Source of the DNA: UBA9676 sp963741615
GTDB taxonomy: Bacteria > Actinomycetota > Actinomycetes > Streptosporangiales > Streptosporangiaceae
Assembly (NCBI GenBank): GCA_963741615.1
Contig: CAVUIU010000029.1
Location: forward strand, 248,001 to 312,000
DNA: 64,000 nt
Direction of reading: 5' to 3'
The notes under the pieces were generated by a model, which worked only from the letters and a program-made list of their open reading frames with translations, did no database searches and had not been told where the DNA came from. The position numbers and the translations under genes are program-made. The number at the start of each line of letters is the position of its first letter. The first letter of the stretch is position 1. This document shows, one piece after another, positions 1-8,471 of the stretch.

Positions 1-78
1 CAGGTGACCGCCGGCCGGCCGGGCCGGCGGAGGCCGCTGGCCCACCGGGACCCCGGGCTTCCGCCCGGCCGGCCTGCC

Positions 79-396
79 TCAGGCCGGGACCCGAGTGTCC
101 TGTCGCGCCTTCACCGGGTGGGCGCGCCTGGCCAGGCCGGCCCCCGCATGGCGGCGGCCCGGCACGATCGCGCGGGTTGCGGTCATGTGCTGGCGGGTGG
201 CCGCCATCCCGGCAGCCGGGACGGTGATGACGCTCTCGCCCTCGGCAAGAGCGGCCTTGGCCTGGAGGTACGCCCGGGCCTCAGAAAAGTCCGGGCGCCG
301 CTCGGGGCGCTTGACCGTCATCCACATGGGGATCCCGTACCAGGTCCCGAAGCACAACGCGGCGAGTGCGAGACTTGCCCATACCAACGGCGACAT
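79..396 (-). CDS. Small single-span membrane protein, function unknown
   Basis: About 105 residues. The start chosen is the ATG at 396 because an AAGGAGG ribosome site lies just before it; a longer in-frame start at 426 would put that site inside the gene. The N-terminus (MSPLVWASLALAALCFGTWY) is a hydrophobic segment, followed by a basic turn (KRPERRPDF) and a charged, alanine-rich tail without motifs I recognise. It would sit in the membrane with a short soluble tail. It lies alone at the window edge, on the same strand as the PadR pair upstream but separated by about 140 bp. No function can be assigned. The end could be shorter than true because the left flank is not visible. Confidence 0.55.
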   Translation of the reverse strand: MSPLVWASLALAALCFGTWYGIPMWMTVKRPERRPDFSEARAYLQAKAALAEGESVITVPAAGMAATRQHMTATRAIVPGRRHAGAGLARRAHPVKARQDTRVPA

Positions 397-537
397 GGGG
401 AGTGCCTCCTTCGAATCCGCCGGCATCTTGTCCTGCCGGTCGCCATCAGGATGCCCAACCGGATTCTCAGGGCGCTTGGCAGAACTTCTGCCCCTTCTCT
501 GAGCCTCCCGCCCGGGCGCGGGCGGCGGCCAGGGCCG

Positions 538-1341
538 TCACGCGGCGCGCGGCCGCGCCGCCCGCAGGCAGTGCCGTAGCGCGAGCGCGAAGGCCAGTGC
601 CGCCGCGGTGGCGGCGATGGCCAGGCTCAGCGGCGTGCCCGCGCCGATGCCGTGCTGGATCGTCTCGAGGTCCACCACCTGGCCGAAGAAGAACACCGCC
701 GCGATGCCGGCCAGGCCGGCGCCCAGCAGTTCGGCCGTGCCGGCCGGCAGGGCGGTCATGGTGGCCAGGTCACGCCAGCGGTGGCGCAGGTACAGGTACG
801 CGGTGAACCCGAGCAGCCCGAGCAGCCCGCAGGCCGTGGCTTGCAGGAGGTAGTCGAAGGCGTGGTCGGCGAGCATGGCGGTGACACACGACGTGGTGCC
901 GGGATCACCTGCCAGCCACCGGGTGCAGTCCGCCTGGCTGTAGGCACCCCGCGGCCAGGGCGCCGTCATGAACAGGTTCCCCCTCGACACCTGCAGCAGC
1001 CGGCCGACCAGGCCGGCCGCGCCGATGGCTATGAACCCGGCCGAGCCGACCAGGGCCGCGGTGAGGGCAAGGCGCCGTAGCAGCCCCGCCGACGGGCGGG
1101 TCAGGACCGTCGGGTAGCCGGTCACCGCCTGCACGGGGCCTATCCGCTGCAGCGCCTGCGCCTGCGCTGTCTCCTCGGGCAGCCCGGTGGCGATGCCCTC
1201 CGCCACGGCGTCGCGCAGGTGCGCCTCCACCTCGGCCAGGGTGTGCCGCACCTGGCGTGGGCTGCCGCTGAGCGAGACCAGCAGCCGGTCCAGGTAATCC
1301 TCGATCAGGTCGCCGGGAACATCCGCGGTTCCGCTGGTCAC
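538..1341 (-). CDS. HAAS-domain-like membrane protein, partner of PadR regulator
   Basis: 267 residues. Residues about 8-60 (DLIEDYLDRLLVSLSG then a helix-rich stretch with VEAHLRDAVAEG) resemble the HAAS/permease-prefix signalling domain that often sits next to PadR regulators in actinobacteria. The rest holds about four membrane segments (LALTAALVGSAGFIAIGAAGL, ACGLLGLLGFTAYLYL, ELLGAGLAGIAAVFFFGQVV, and a C-terminal segment) with an extracytoplasmic Cys pair between the first two. The start is a GTG at 1341 that overlaps the PadR stop as GTGA, with AGGAGG six bases upstream, so the two genes are translationally coupled. It probably senses an envelope signal or modulates an ABC permease, but no transporter gene is visible here. 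Function is an inference from context. Confidence 0.72.
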   Translation of the reverse strand: MTSGTADVPGDLIEDYLDRLLVSLSGSPRQVRHTLAEVEAHLRDAVAEGIATGLPEETAQAQALQRIGPVQAVTGYPTVLTRPSAGLLRRLALTAALVGSAGFIAIGAAGLVGRLLQVSRGNLFMTAPWPRGAYSQADCTRWLAGDPGTTSCVTAMLADHAFDYLLQATACGLLGLLGFTAYLYLRHRWRDLATMTALPAGTAELLGAGLAGIAAVFFFGQVVDLETIQHGIGAGTPLSLAIAATAAALAFALALRHCLRAARPRAA

Positions 1342-1748
1342 GCCGTGCCTCCTGTCATCGTGGCCGCTGGCCCGGGCCAGGGTGCCGGGTTCGCCAGCGC
1401 CGCCTTCACGCCGGCGAGCGCCGGGGCCGTGAAGGCCCCGAGCACCCGGGCCATCGAGCCGCTGAACTCCCGCCATTGCTCCGCCTGCTCGGCGAGGGCG
1501 GTCTCACCCGCCAGCGTGAGGCGGTAGATGCGGCGGCGCCGCCCGGCCACGACGTCCCAGGTGCTGGCGAGCAGGCCAGCGCTTTCCAGCCGGTGCAGCG
1601 CCGGGTACACGGTCCCTTCCGGCAGCTCGAATGCCCCGTCGCTGCGCACCTTCAGCTGGGTGATGACCTGGTATCCGTGGCCGGGGCCCCGGCTGAGCAC
1701 CGACAGCAGGAGCAGATCGAGGTGGCCCTTGAGCTTCTCAGCCTTCAT
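1338..1748 (-). CDS. PadR family transcriptional regulator
   Basis: 136 residues, the usual size of a short PadR protein. It starts MKAEKLKGHLDLLLLSVLSRG, the typical first helix, followed by GHGYQVITQL, a winged helix-turn-helix with the wing FELPEGTVYPALHRLESAGLL, and a C-terminal dimer helix. The ATG at 1748 is chosen because a perfect inverted repeat abuts it immediately upstream; a longer reading frame would translate through that operator. Translation may be leaderless, since no ribosome site is visible. It overlaps the downstream membrane gene by four bases. Such regulators normally repress their own operon until a ligand binds. The ligand is unknown. Confidence 0.92.
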   Translation of the reverse strand: MKAEKLKGHLDLLLLSVLSRGPGHGYQVITQLKVRSDGAFELPEGTVYPALHRLESAGLLASTWDVVAGRRRRIYRLTLAGETALAEQAEQWREFSGSMARVLGAFTAPALAGVKAALANPAPWPGPAATMTGGTA

Positions 1749-1749
1749 G

Positions 1750-1764
1750 CCTAGTAATACTAGG
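1750..1764. promoter_or_regulatory. Probable PadR autoregulatory operator
   Basis: A perfect 7-bp inverted repeat with one central base (CCTAGTA-A-TACTAGG) ends one base before the PadR start codon. AT-rich palindromes of this form overlapping the promoter are the usual operators of PadR proteins, so autorepression is likely. The repeat may also contain the -10 element of a leaderless promoter. The binding protein is inferred. Confidence 0.6.
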
Positions 1765-1810
1765 TATGAGTTGGGGGGTCTGTCCAACAGGCGGCCGGGG
1801 TGCGTCCCTG

Positions 1811-3403
1811 CTATCCGTGGCTGGCCCTGGGCCGCCCAGGCTGCTCGGCCCGGGCGCCTGACGGGCGCCCAAGCCCGGGCAGCGTGATGACGAAACTGGT
1901 CCGGCCGGGACGGCTGGTCACCCCCACCCTGCCGCCGTGGGCAGCCGTCACGGCCTCCACGATCGCCAGGCCGAGCCCGGTGCTGCCGGTGGCGTGTGAC
2001 CGGGAGGTGTCGCCGCGGACGAACCGCTCGAACAGGCCAGGCTGAAGGTCGGCGGGGATGCCAGGCCCGTCATCGATCACGCTCAGCACCACGCTGCCCA
2101 CGCCCGGGCCCGGCACGGCGAGTGCCACGGTGACCGTCGTCCCGGGCGGGGTGTGGCTGCCCGCGTTGCTCATCAGGTTGGCGAGCACCTGCCGCAGCCG
2201 GTGCTCGTCACCGCGGACCATCACCGGCTCGTCGGGGAGCTCCAGCTGCCATTTGTGATCGGGGGCGGCCGCCCGGGCGTCGCTGGCGGCGTCGATGGCC
2301 AGCCGGCTCAGGTCAACCGGCTCCTGTGCCAGCGGCCGGCCGGCGTCCAGCTGGGCCAGCAGCAGGAGCTCGTCCACGAGCACGCTCATCCGTTCCGACT
2401 CCGACTCCACCCGGCGGAGCGCGTGCTCGATGTCCTGCGGGACCGGGCCGGGATGGCGCCGGGCCAGCTCGGCGTAGCCGCGAATCGCCGCCAGCGGTGT
2501 CCGCAGCTCGTGGCTGGCATCGGCGGCGAACCGGCGCAGCCGCGCCTCGCTCGCCGCCCGCCGGGTCAGGGCCGCCTCCACATGCCCGAGCATCCGGTTG
2601 AACGCCGCCCCGACCTGCCCGACCTCGGTCCTCGGGTCCGCGTCCGGCACCCGTTCCGGCAGGGCGACCTCGCCGCTGGCGAGCGGAAGCTCGGTGACCC
2701 GGGTTGCCGTGGCCGCGACCCGGCGCAACGGGCGCAGCGACAGCCGAACCCAGCCGGTGCCGATCACCCCGGTGAGGAGCAGGGCAGCAGCGAAGACCGT
2801 GACCTCGGCGAGTTCGACCTTCCGCATCGTCGACTCCATGTCGGCGAGCGGGAGACCGGTGATGAGGACGTCGCCGTCGTGGCCGGGAATCGCGGTCAGC
2901 CGGTAGTTGCCGTCGAGGGAGGCGAGTTCGACCGTGTAGAAGTTGCCGTCCGGCTTCAGGCTGGCCAGCGCGGCTTTGTCCGGAGCCGACAGCCGGGATG
3001 TGCCCGCGACCACGCCCTGCGCGGTGACGACACCGTTCTTGACCCGGGCGCCGAAGGTCCCCGCCGACTGCCCGGCGATCCTGCTGCAGTCCTGCTCCGC
3101 GGGCCCGGGTTGCTGCGAGTTCCCCGACGGCGTGTCGCTGCCCTCCCCGCCTGCCCTCTCGATGGCGTCGTTCGCCTCCATGCAGCTGGCATAGCGCCCT
3201 CCGGCGGCTGCCAGCTGGGCGTCGATCTGGTTGATGAGGGTCTGGTGAAGCACCAGATAGGTGACGATCCCGACCACCGCGCACGCCACCGCGAGCAGCG
3301 CGAGCAGGCCCGCGATGAGCCGGCCGCGCAGGGTCCGCCCGGACAGCCAGCGATTCAGGCCGGACGTCCTCGCCCGGCCGGGGCTGCTGCCGTGCTGGCT
3401 CAT
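1811..3403 (-). CDS. Membrane sensor histidine kinase (OmpR-type system)
   Basis: 530 residues. A first membrane helix at about 29-52 is followed by an extracytoplasmic domain of about 140 residues with two Cys (YASCMEAND and EQDCSRIAG), a second helix near 195-218, a HAMP linker (LRPLRRVAATATRVTELPLA), the phosphoacceptor box ASHELRTPLAAIRGYAEL, and the ATP-binding domain with an N box (LANLMSNAGSH), G1 box DDGPGIP and G2 box STGLGLAIV. All catalytic motifs are intact. The two sensor-domain Cys could form a disulfide or sense redox, which is an inference. The gene overlaps the upstream response regulator as ATGA. Adjacent redox operons are the likely targets. Confidence 0.95.
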   Translation of the reverse strand: MSQHGSSPGRARTSGLNRWLSGRTLRGRLIAGLLALLAVACAVVGIVTYLVLHQTLINQIDAQLAAAGGRYASCMEANDAIERAGGEGSDTPSGNSQQPGPAEQDCSRIAGQSAGTFGARVKNGVVTAQGVVAGTSRLSAPDKAALASLKPDGNFYTVELASLDGNYRLTAIPGHDGDVLITGLPLADMESTMRKVELAEVTVFAAALLLTGVIGTGWVRLSLRPLRRVAATATRVTELPLASGEVALPERVPDADPRTEVGQVGAAFNRMLGHVEAALTRRAASEARLRRFAADASHELRTPLAAIRGYAELARRHPGPVPQDIEHALRRVESESERMSVLVDELLLLAQLDAGRPLAQEPVDLSRLAIDAASDARAAAPDHKWQLELPDEPVMVRGDEHRLRQVLANLMSNAGSHTPPGTTVTVALAVPGPGVGSVVLSVIDDGPGIPADLQPGLFERFVRGDTSRSHATGSTGLGLAIVEAVTAAHGGRVGVTSRPGRTSFVITLPGLGRPSGARAEQPGRPRASHG

Positions 3404-4110
3404 CAGCTGGCCGGCTTGAGCACGTAACCGACGCCGCGGACGGTGTGGATCAGCGGTTCCCGGCCGGCGTCGATCTTCTTGCGCAGGTAGCTGATGTAGA
3501 GCTCCACCACGTGGGCCTGCCCGCCGAAGTCGTAGTTCCAGACCCGGTCGAGGATCTGGGCTTTGGACAGGACCCGGCGGGGGTTGCGCATGAGGAACCG
3601 GAGCAGCTCGAACTCGGTGGCCGTCAGCTCGACCAGCTCACCGCCCCGGCGGACCTCGCGGGCATCCTCGTCCATGGTCAGGTCGCCCACGACCAGCTCG
3701 GTATCGCTGCGGGAGCGCGCGATCCCCGCCCGCCGCAGCAGTCCGCGCAGCCGGGCCAGGACCTCTTCCAGGCTGAACGGCTTCGTCACGTAGTCGTCCC
3801 CGCCGGCGGTAATGCCGGCCACCCGGTCCTCGACCGCGTCACGCGCGGTCAGGAACAGCACGCATACGTGCGGCACCTCGGCCCGCATGCGGCGCAAGAC
3901 CTCCAGGCCGTCGAAGTCGGGGAGCATGATGTCCAGCACGACCGCGTCGGGGCGGAATTCCCGCGCCGTCCGCACGGCGCCGGCTCCGTCGCCAGCGGTC
4001 CGGATCTCCCAGCCCTCGTAGCGCAGCACACTGGCGAGAAGCTCGGCCAGGCTTGGCTCGTCGTCAACCACCAGCACCCGGATAGGCGTGCCGTCGGCAC
4101 GCTGCAGCAT
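3403..4110 (-). CDS. OmpR family response regulator
   Basis: 235 residues from the ATG at 4110, chosen because GGGGAGAGG lies six bases before it; an in-frame GTG at 4179 has no such site. The receiver domain starts IRVLVVDDEPS and carries the phosphoacceptor Asp in VVLDIMLPDFDGLEVL, the conserved Thr in LFLTARD and the Lys in YVTKPFSLEE. The C-terminal winged helix contains ELTATEFELLRFLMRNPRRV and LYISYLRKKID, ending HTVRGVGYVLKPAS. OmpR-type regulators bind tandem direct repeats with a helical period of 10-11 bp. Exactly such repeats precede the two neighbouring redox operons, so this protein is the best candidate to bind them. Confidence 0.95.
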   Translation of the reverse strand: MLQRADGTPIRVLVVDDEPSLAELLASVLRYEGWEIRTAGDGAGAVRTAREFRPDAVVLDIMLPDFDGLEVLRRMRAEVPHVCVLFLTARDAVEDRVAGITAGGDDYVTKPFSLEEVLARLRGLLRRAGIARSRSDTELVVGDLTMDEDAREVRRGGELVELTATEFELLRFLMRNPRRVLSKAQILDRVWNYDFGGQAHVVELYISYLRKKIDAGREPLIHTVRGVGYVLKPAS

Positions 4111-4237
4111 GGGTGGCCTCTCCCCGCCCGTGGCCGTTGACGGGGCCATGGGTCGTTGTGCCTGCACGTCACTCACCACCGATCCAGCATTGCCGGCGTT
4201 CCTCTACGGGGAGTATGCCCTTCTTCTGTGCCTGCTC

Positions 4238-4459
4238 TCAGGACCGCGGCGGGTCTGCGGACGCATCGGCGAGCGCCAGGGCCAGCGCGGGGCAGTCGGT
4301 GACCGCCCGACGTGCGTGCCGTTCGAGACCGCGGGGCACCGGCTCACCCGACAGGAGCGGGTAACCCCACTCGTCCAGGGTGATGAGTTCGGGCAGAAGT
4401 TCGGCGCACAGCCCGTGCCCGGCACAGTCGATGGGGTTGACGCGCAGCTGCTTCCTCAT
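4238..4459 (-). CDS. Small ferredoxin, probable 3Fe-4S type
   Basis: 73 residues. The pattern is CAGHGLCAELLPE, then ITLDEWGYP, then DCPALAL near residue 56, so only three cluster Cys are seen (about residues 12, 18 and 56). This is the pattern of the short actinobacterial 3Fe-4S ferredoxins that serve P450s and flavoproteins. The ATG at 4459 lies one base after the stop of the NuoF-like gene and follows its last codons, so the two are co-translated. It is the last gene of the cytochrome-flavoprotein-ferredoxin operon and probably shuttles single electrons to or from the NuoF-like protein. A partner P450 is not present in the window. Confidence 0.86.
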   Translation of the reverse strand: MRKQLRVNPIDCAGHGLCAELLPELITLDEWGYPLLSGEPVPRGLERHARRAVTDCPALALALADASADPPRS

Positions 4460-4460
4460 G

Positions 4461-5807
4461 TCACCTCCAGTCCGCGTTGCCGGGGACCGTTTCCGCCGGG
4501 AGGGGCAGGAACGGCCGGTGGTTCGTGCCGGTGCAGCGCCCGCGCGCGTGATGGTCCATTTCGGCTTCGAACACGCGCAGCGCGCTGCGGACGAAGCGGA
4601 CGGTGCCGTCCGGGTGATGGCAGGCGCCGCGCCCTTCCACCAGGCCCGACCAGCGCTCGAGATCGGCCCGGGCCTGCGGGCTCGGCCGTGGGCCCGCCAG
4701 TTCCCCGAGGGCGCCCGCCATCCGCGGCAGCCCGTTGAAACACGGCCCGCACTGGCCGGCCGATTCCAGCGCGAGATAGCGGACCACCCGTGCGGTCTCG
4801 GCGATGCCGCACCGGTCCGCTGGCAGTGCTGCCAGCACGCCGGCCCCGACGGCGGCCCCGAGCGGGCGGAGCGCCGCGTTGGCCAGGGGCAGCAGCTCCG
4901 CCCGGGCGGCCGGCAGCCACGCGCCGTGATAGCCGCCGATCAGGACGGCTTGCGCCGGCAGTGGCAGCAGATCGGCAATGGGGGTTCCCAGCTCGGTCTC
5001 CACCACGTCCATCCGGCCGTCGGCGTGATGCAGGGTGGCCAGCATGCTGCCGGGCTCGTCCGGTGTGCCGGCCGAGCGGAACCAGGCGGCACCGTAGCGG
5101 GCGATAAGCGCCAGGTGCGCCAGCGTCTCGACGTTCTGCACCAGGGTGGGCTGGCCGGCGACACCGCGCTGCGAGGCACGCGGGGGCTTGAAGCGCGGCA
5201 AGGCGGGTCCGCCGGATGTCCGGCTCGCCAGTGCCGACTCCTCGCCGGCCAGGAAGCGGGGCGGGGCCTCGATCAGCTCCACCCGGGCGGCGTCGAGGCC
5301 GGCCGCGGCACGTTCCGCGAGCACGGCCGCCAGCCGCTGGTGCAGTCGCTGGTTGCGGTGGACGTAGAGGCCAACCGCTGCCGAGCCAACCGCCTCGGCG
5401 GCGAGTTGCAGCCCGTCGAGGACCAGGTGCGGGGAGATCCACAGCAGCGCCTTGTCCTTGTTGCTGGCGGGCTCGCCTTCCGCGCCGTTGCCGACCACCA
5501 CCGGGGGTGGCCCGTACCCGGCCACCGCCGCCAGCTTGCGGTAGGTGGGGAACGCGGCACCGCCACGGCCGGTCAGGCCGGCCGCCTCCACCTCGCCGAT
5601 GAGCCGCCGCGGCGCCCCCCGGTAGGGCAGTGCCCCGAAGCGGCCCAGGTGCGTGCCGAGGTCCACCGGCACCACCCCGTGCGCGGGCAGCAACCTGGCC
5701 AGCGGGCGGGGGTAGTCATCCCGCGGGTCGTGGGCCGGCGGCTGGGCCTCATCTCCGGCCGGGGGCCGGCCCGGGTGGGGCATGGGCAGCGTGGCGCTGT
5801 GCGTCAT
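4461..5807 (-). CDS. NuoF-like NADH:acceptor flavoprotein with SLBB domain
   Basis: 448 residues. The N-terminal FMN/NADH-binding region shows TGRGGAAFPTYRK (about 79-91) and VGNGAEGEPASNKDK (about 105-119), the signatures of NuoF/complex I 51-kDa proteins. An SLBB-like fold follows, then a C-terminal Fe-S region. The Fe-S motif is unusual: where NuoF has S-C-G-x-C-x-P-C, this protein reads SAGQCGPC (349-356), so the first Cys is Ala; another Cys follows at about 396 (GACHHP). The cluster may be incomplete or use Cys 425. It overlaps the cytochrome gene upstream as ATGA and is followed at once by the ferredoxin. It probably passes NAD(P)H electrons to the ferredoxin or cytochrome b; direction is not certain. 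Confidence 0.9.
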   Translation of the reverse strand: MTHSATLPMPHPGRPPAGDEAQPPAHDPRDDYPRPLARLLPAHGVVPVDLGTHLGRFGALPYRGAPRRLIGEVEAAGLTGRGGAAFPTYRKLAAVAGYGPPPVVVGNGAEGEPASNKDKALLWISPHLVLDGLQLAAEAVGSAAVGLYVHRNQRLHQRLAAVLAERAAAGLDAARVELIEAPPRFLAGEESALASRTSGGPALPRFKPPRASQRGVAGQPTLVQNVETLAHLALIARYGAAWFRSAGTPDEPGSMLATLHHADGRMDVVETELGTPIADLLPLPAQAVLIGGYHGAWLPAARAELLPLANAALRPLGAAVGAGVLAALPADRCGIAETARVVRYLALESAGQCGPCFNGLPRMAGALGELAGPRPSPQARADLERWSGLVEGRGACHHPDGTVRFVRSALRVFEAEMDHHARGRCTGTNHRPFLPLPAETVPGNADWR

Positions 5808-6493
5808 CGGGGCCCGCCCTCACCGGCAGGGACATGGTGGGCTGGCCGGCCGGAACCGCGCGGGGCGGGCTGGCCGGGCCGGCCGGGCCGGTCCTGCCGG
5901 GGGGGCCGCCGGGTTCCCGCGAGCGTGACGGCGGCCCGCTCGGCCCGCGGCACCTCCCTCGTCTTGCCCGCCAGCCGCCACAGTCCGGCGCTGCCCACCG
6001 CCAGCGCGCAACCGATCGCCAGCACCCGCAGGCCGCCGCTGCGAAGGTCGGGGCTGGCGCCGATGCCGTGCACGAACGCCACCGGCCAGGCAGCGTAGGC
6101 CAGCCAGTGGATGCCCCGCCAGATCCGCCGGGACATGCGCCCCCGCATCAGGCTGGTGACGATGAGCGCGGCGATCAGGTCGAGCGCGACAGCACCCAGC
6201 CCGAGCCAGAACGGCTGGTAGGCGGAGACGAACGGGATCACGACCGCGGCCAGCCGGATGCTCACATAGGGGTCGATGACCGCTGTGGCCACGTGTACGG
6301 CGATGAACAGGACAGACAGCAGGGACAGGCTTCGGTGCAGGCCGGTGACCGCGAAGGCCGGCAGCCCTGGCAGCCTGCCCTGCCGGTTGACCAGGACGCC
6401 GAGGATCACCACCAGGGACAGCAGCAGCAGGCTGACTACCCCCGTGGCACGGCTGGCATACCAGAGCGCGGTGCTCTGGGTGATCGCGGTCAT
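5804..6493 (-). CDS. Ferric-reductase-like cytochrome b membrane protein
   Basis: 229 residues. The start is the ATG at 6493 behind GGGAG; a longer frame upstream would run through the regulatory repeats. About five or six membrane helices are seen in the first 175 residues, with His 53 (GLHRSLS), His 67 (AVHVATA), His 129 (GIHWLAY) and His 142 (FVHGIG) placed as bis-heme ligands, as in the ferric-reductase-like transmembrane family. The last 55 residues are a Pro/Arg/Gly-rich cytoplasmic tail. There is no fused FAD/NAD reductase domain, so the NuoF-like protein encoded just downstream (overlapping ATGA) probably supplies electrons. Families like this often transfer electrons across the membrane to flavinylated proteins made by ApbE. 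Confidence 0.86.
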   Translation of the reverse strand: MTAITQSTALWYASRATGVVSLLLLSLVVILGVLVNRQGRLPGLPAFAVTGLHRSLSLLSVLFIAVHVATAVIDPYVSIRLAAVVIPFVSAYQPFWLGLGAVALDLIAALIVTSLMRGRMSRRIWRGIHWLAYAAWPVAFVHGIGASPDLRSGGLRVLAIGCALAVGSAGLWRLAGKTREVPRAERAAVTLAGTRRPPRQDRPGRPGQPAPRGSGRPAHHVPAGEGGPR

Positions 6494-6562
6494 GGTGTGC
6501 TCCCAGTTGATCCGACGTTGCTGCGAGCATCGCCGGCCCAGTACAGCGGCTGCTCTAGCGCA

Positions 6563-6580
6563 CCTCTGAATTGCCTCTGA
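6563..6580 (-). promoter_or_regulatory. Direct-repeat regulator site before the cytochrome operon
   Basis: On the minus strand two TCAGAGG heptamers are separated by four bases (11-bp period), beginning 70 bp upstream of the ATG at 6493. A third, weaker copy (CCTCTGG on the plus strand) lies at 6592-6598. The same double repeat at the same distance precedes the SGGS/ApbE operon. The period fits a tandem-bound OmpR-type regulator, and one is encoded at 3403-4110. Binding is inferred. The site lies in the gap shared with the divergent MFS gene. Confidence 0.55.
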
Positions 6581-6651
6581 GCCGTAGATTGCCTCTGGGT
6601 GGCCGGGCCTGGCAGGATGCGCCAGATACCCCGTCCCCCGCCGGAGGCCGC

Positions 6652-8124
6652 ATGTCCGCCCTGCCCTCACGCGTGCGCGGGGTTGTGGGCAGGGCACTGG
6701 TGGACACCGGCCCGCTGCGGCGGCACCGTGGGTTCCGGCGGCTGTGGACCGGGCAGATGGCCGCCGGGGTCGGCAATCAGCTGACTGTGGTGGCGGTCGG
6801 CTATCAGACCTACCGGCTCACCGGCTCGACCGCCATGGTGGGCCTGGTCAGCCTGGGGACGCTGGTGCCGTTGCTGGCCGGCTCGGTGCTCGGCGGCCCG
6901 CTGGTGGACGCCTTCGACCGGCGCAAAGTCCTGCTGGTCACCCAGGTGCTGCTCGCGGTCGGCTGCGCCGGGCTGGCCGTCAACGCGACGCTCGCGCATC
7001 CCCAGCTCTGGCCGATGTTCGCCTGCACCGCCGAAGCCGCGGCATTCCAGGGCGTGGACTGGGCGGCGCGACGGTCGTCGCTGCGGCGGCTGGTGCCGTC
7101 GGCCGACCTCGCCGCCGCGCTGTCACTTCAGTCCGCGGGGTTCCAGGCGACCCTGGTGGTGGGCCCGGCAGCCGCCGGCCTGCTCATCGCCCATGCCGGG
7201 TTCGCGCTCGTCTACTGGCTGAACGTCGCCACCTTCGCTGTGGCGTTCATCACAGTGGCCATGCTGCCCGCACTTCGGCCCGAGGGCGGGGGGCAGCCGG
7301 CCGGGCTCGCCTCGCTGGCCGGCGGGATCCGGTACTTGCGGTCCAGCCAGCCGCTGGCCGGGGCGTTCCTGATCGACCTCGGTGCGATGGTGTTCGGCAT
7401 GCCACGGGCGCTGTTCCCGGCGCTGGCGGTGACGGTGTATCACGGCGGCGCGACCGTGGTCGGTTACCTGAACGCCGCGCCAGGGCTGGGCGCCCTGATC
7501 GGATCGCTGCTCACCGGCCATGTCGGCCGGGTCCGGCGGGTCGGCCGGGCAGTGGCGGTCTGCGTCGTGGGCTGGGGCCTCGCGATCACCGCCTTCGGGC
7601 TGGTTTCCTGGCTGCCCGCGGCGCTGGGGCTGCTGGTCGTGGCGGGCGCCGCCGATGTGATCTCGTCGGTGTTCCGGATGCTGATCGTGCAGCAGGTCAC
7701 GCCGGATGAGATGCAGGGTCGGGTCAACAGCATGATGTTCACGGGGCTGCAGGGCGGCCCGCGGCTGGGGGATGCCGAGTCGGGCGCGGTCGCGACACTG
7801 GCGGGGCCGCAGTTCGCCGCCTGGTCCGGCGGCCTGCTCAGCGTGGCGACCGCGGTCGTGACCTGCTGGGCGATCCCGCAGTTCTGGCGGTACCGGAACG
7901 TGGCCGTGGCGGCGCCGGTGCGCCCGGCCGGGGTGCCGCAGCGGGGCCAGGAACCGGTGGGGAAGGCAGCCGGCCGGGCCAAGGGGGCCACTGGGGATGC
8001 CAGCCGGCCGGGCCGGGGGGCCGGTGGGGAGATCAGCTGGCCGGGCCGGGCGCCGGTGGGGGAGCCAGCCAGCCGGGCCCAGGCCCCGGGAGAGGCCAAG
8101 CCGGGGCCTGACCCGGCCAGCTGA
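6652..8124 (+). CDS. MFS transporter, EntS-like exporter family
   Basis: 490 residues from the ATG at 6652, which follows CGGAGG; a longer reading frame upstream lacks a ribosome site. The protein begins with GFRRLWTGQMAAGVGNQLT and has the loop-2 motif GGPLVDAFDRRKVLL of the major facilitator superfamily, with about 12 membrane helices up to residue 415. This looks like the EntS/enterobactin-exporter branch. The last 75 residues are a low-complexity Gly/Pro/Ala/Arg tail (for example RAKGATGDASRPGRG), probably disordered and cytoplasmic. The gene is divergent from the cytochrome operon, with which it shares a 158-bp regulatory gap, so it may be co-regulated. The substrate is unknown. Confidence 0.92.
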   Translation: MSALPSRVRGVVGRALVDTGPLRRHRGFRRLWTGQMAAGVGNQLTVVAVGYQTYRLTGSTAMVGLVSLGTLVPLLAGSVLGGPLVDAFDRRKVLLVTQVLLAVGCAGLAVNATLAHPQLWPMFACTAEAAAFQGVDWAARRSSLRRLVPSADLAAALSLQSAGFQATLVVGPAAAGLLIAHAGFALVYWLNVATFAVAFITVAMLPALRPEGGGQPAGLASLAGGIRYLRSSQPLAGAFLIDLGAMVFGMPRALFPALAVTVYHGGATVVGYLNAAPGLGALIGSLLTGHVGRVRRVGRAVAVCVVGWGLAITAFGLVSWLPAALGLLVVAGAADVISSVFRMLIVQQVTPDEMQGRVNSMMFTGLQGGPRLGDAESGAVATLAGPQFAAWSGGLLSVATAVVTCWAIPQFWRYRNVAVAAPVRPAGVPQRGQEPVGKAAGRAKGATGDASRPGRGAGGEISWPGRAPVGEPASRAQAPGEAKPGPDPAS

Positions 8125-8162
8125 GCCCGAGGGGCCGCGTCAACAGGAGCGAGAGTTCTCCG

Positions 8163-8471
8163 TCAGGAGCCGCCGGAGGTGCTGTGGGCCGGGGCCTGGG
8201 CCGGTGCGGCGGCGGGCGTGGTGATCTGCGTGCCACTTCCCTCGCCGTCGTCGCCGGAGTTGCTGACCGCCTGGGTCGGCTGCGCCGTCGGCGAGCTGGT
8301 GCCGGCACTGCTCGCCGATGCCGTCTTGTGCGCCGGGCCCGGCAGGTTGTAGGCGACCACACCCGCCGTGGCCAGCGCCGCCGCCCCGACCGTGACGGTG
8401 GCCACGCGGATACGGCCCCGGGTGCGCTCACGCCGCATGACCGCCCAGTCGAGGTCCTGCTTGCGGTTCAC
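8163..8471 (-). CDS. Membrane-anchored peptide ending in SGGS (paralogue B)
   Basis: 102 residues. A basic N-terminus (MRRERTRGRIR) precedes one hydrophobic helix (about 22-41), then AYNLPG and a Ser/Thr/Ala/Pro-rich extracytoplasmic tail of about 55 residues ending HSTSGGS at the very C-terminus. It is a paralogue of the protein at 9538-9861: both have helix, AY[TN]LPG, SAGTS and the same terminal motif. The GTG start at 8471 overlaps the ApbE stop as GTGA. ApbE normally attaches FMN to the Ser/Thr of a [ST]GA[TS] motif in an FMN-binding domain. Here the domain is absent and SGGS could be a minimal acceptor; this is an inference. An alternative role is a cell-surface linker. Confidence 0.75.
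   Translation of the reverse strand: MNRKQDLDWAVMRRERTRGRIRVATVTVGAAALATAGVVAYNLPGPAHKTASASSAGTSSPTAQPTQAVSNSGDDGEGSGTQITTPAAAPAQAPAHSTSGGS

Noticed and set aside
4113..6098. Long plus-strand frames across the flavoprotein operon
   Set aside because: They are shadows of the minus-strand genes, which show complete family motifs; the same holds for other long antisense frames in this GC-rich DNA.
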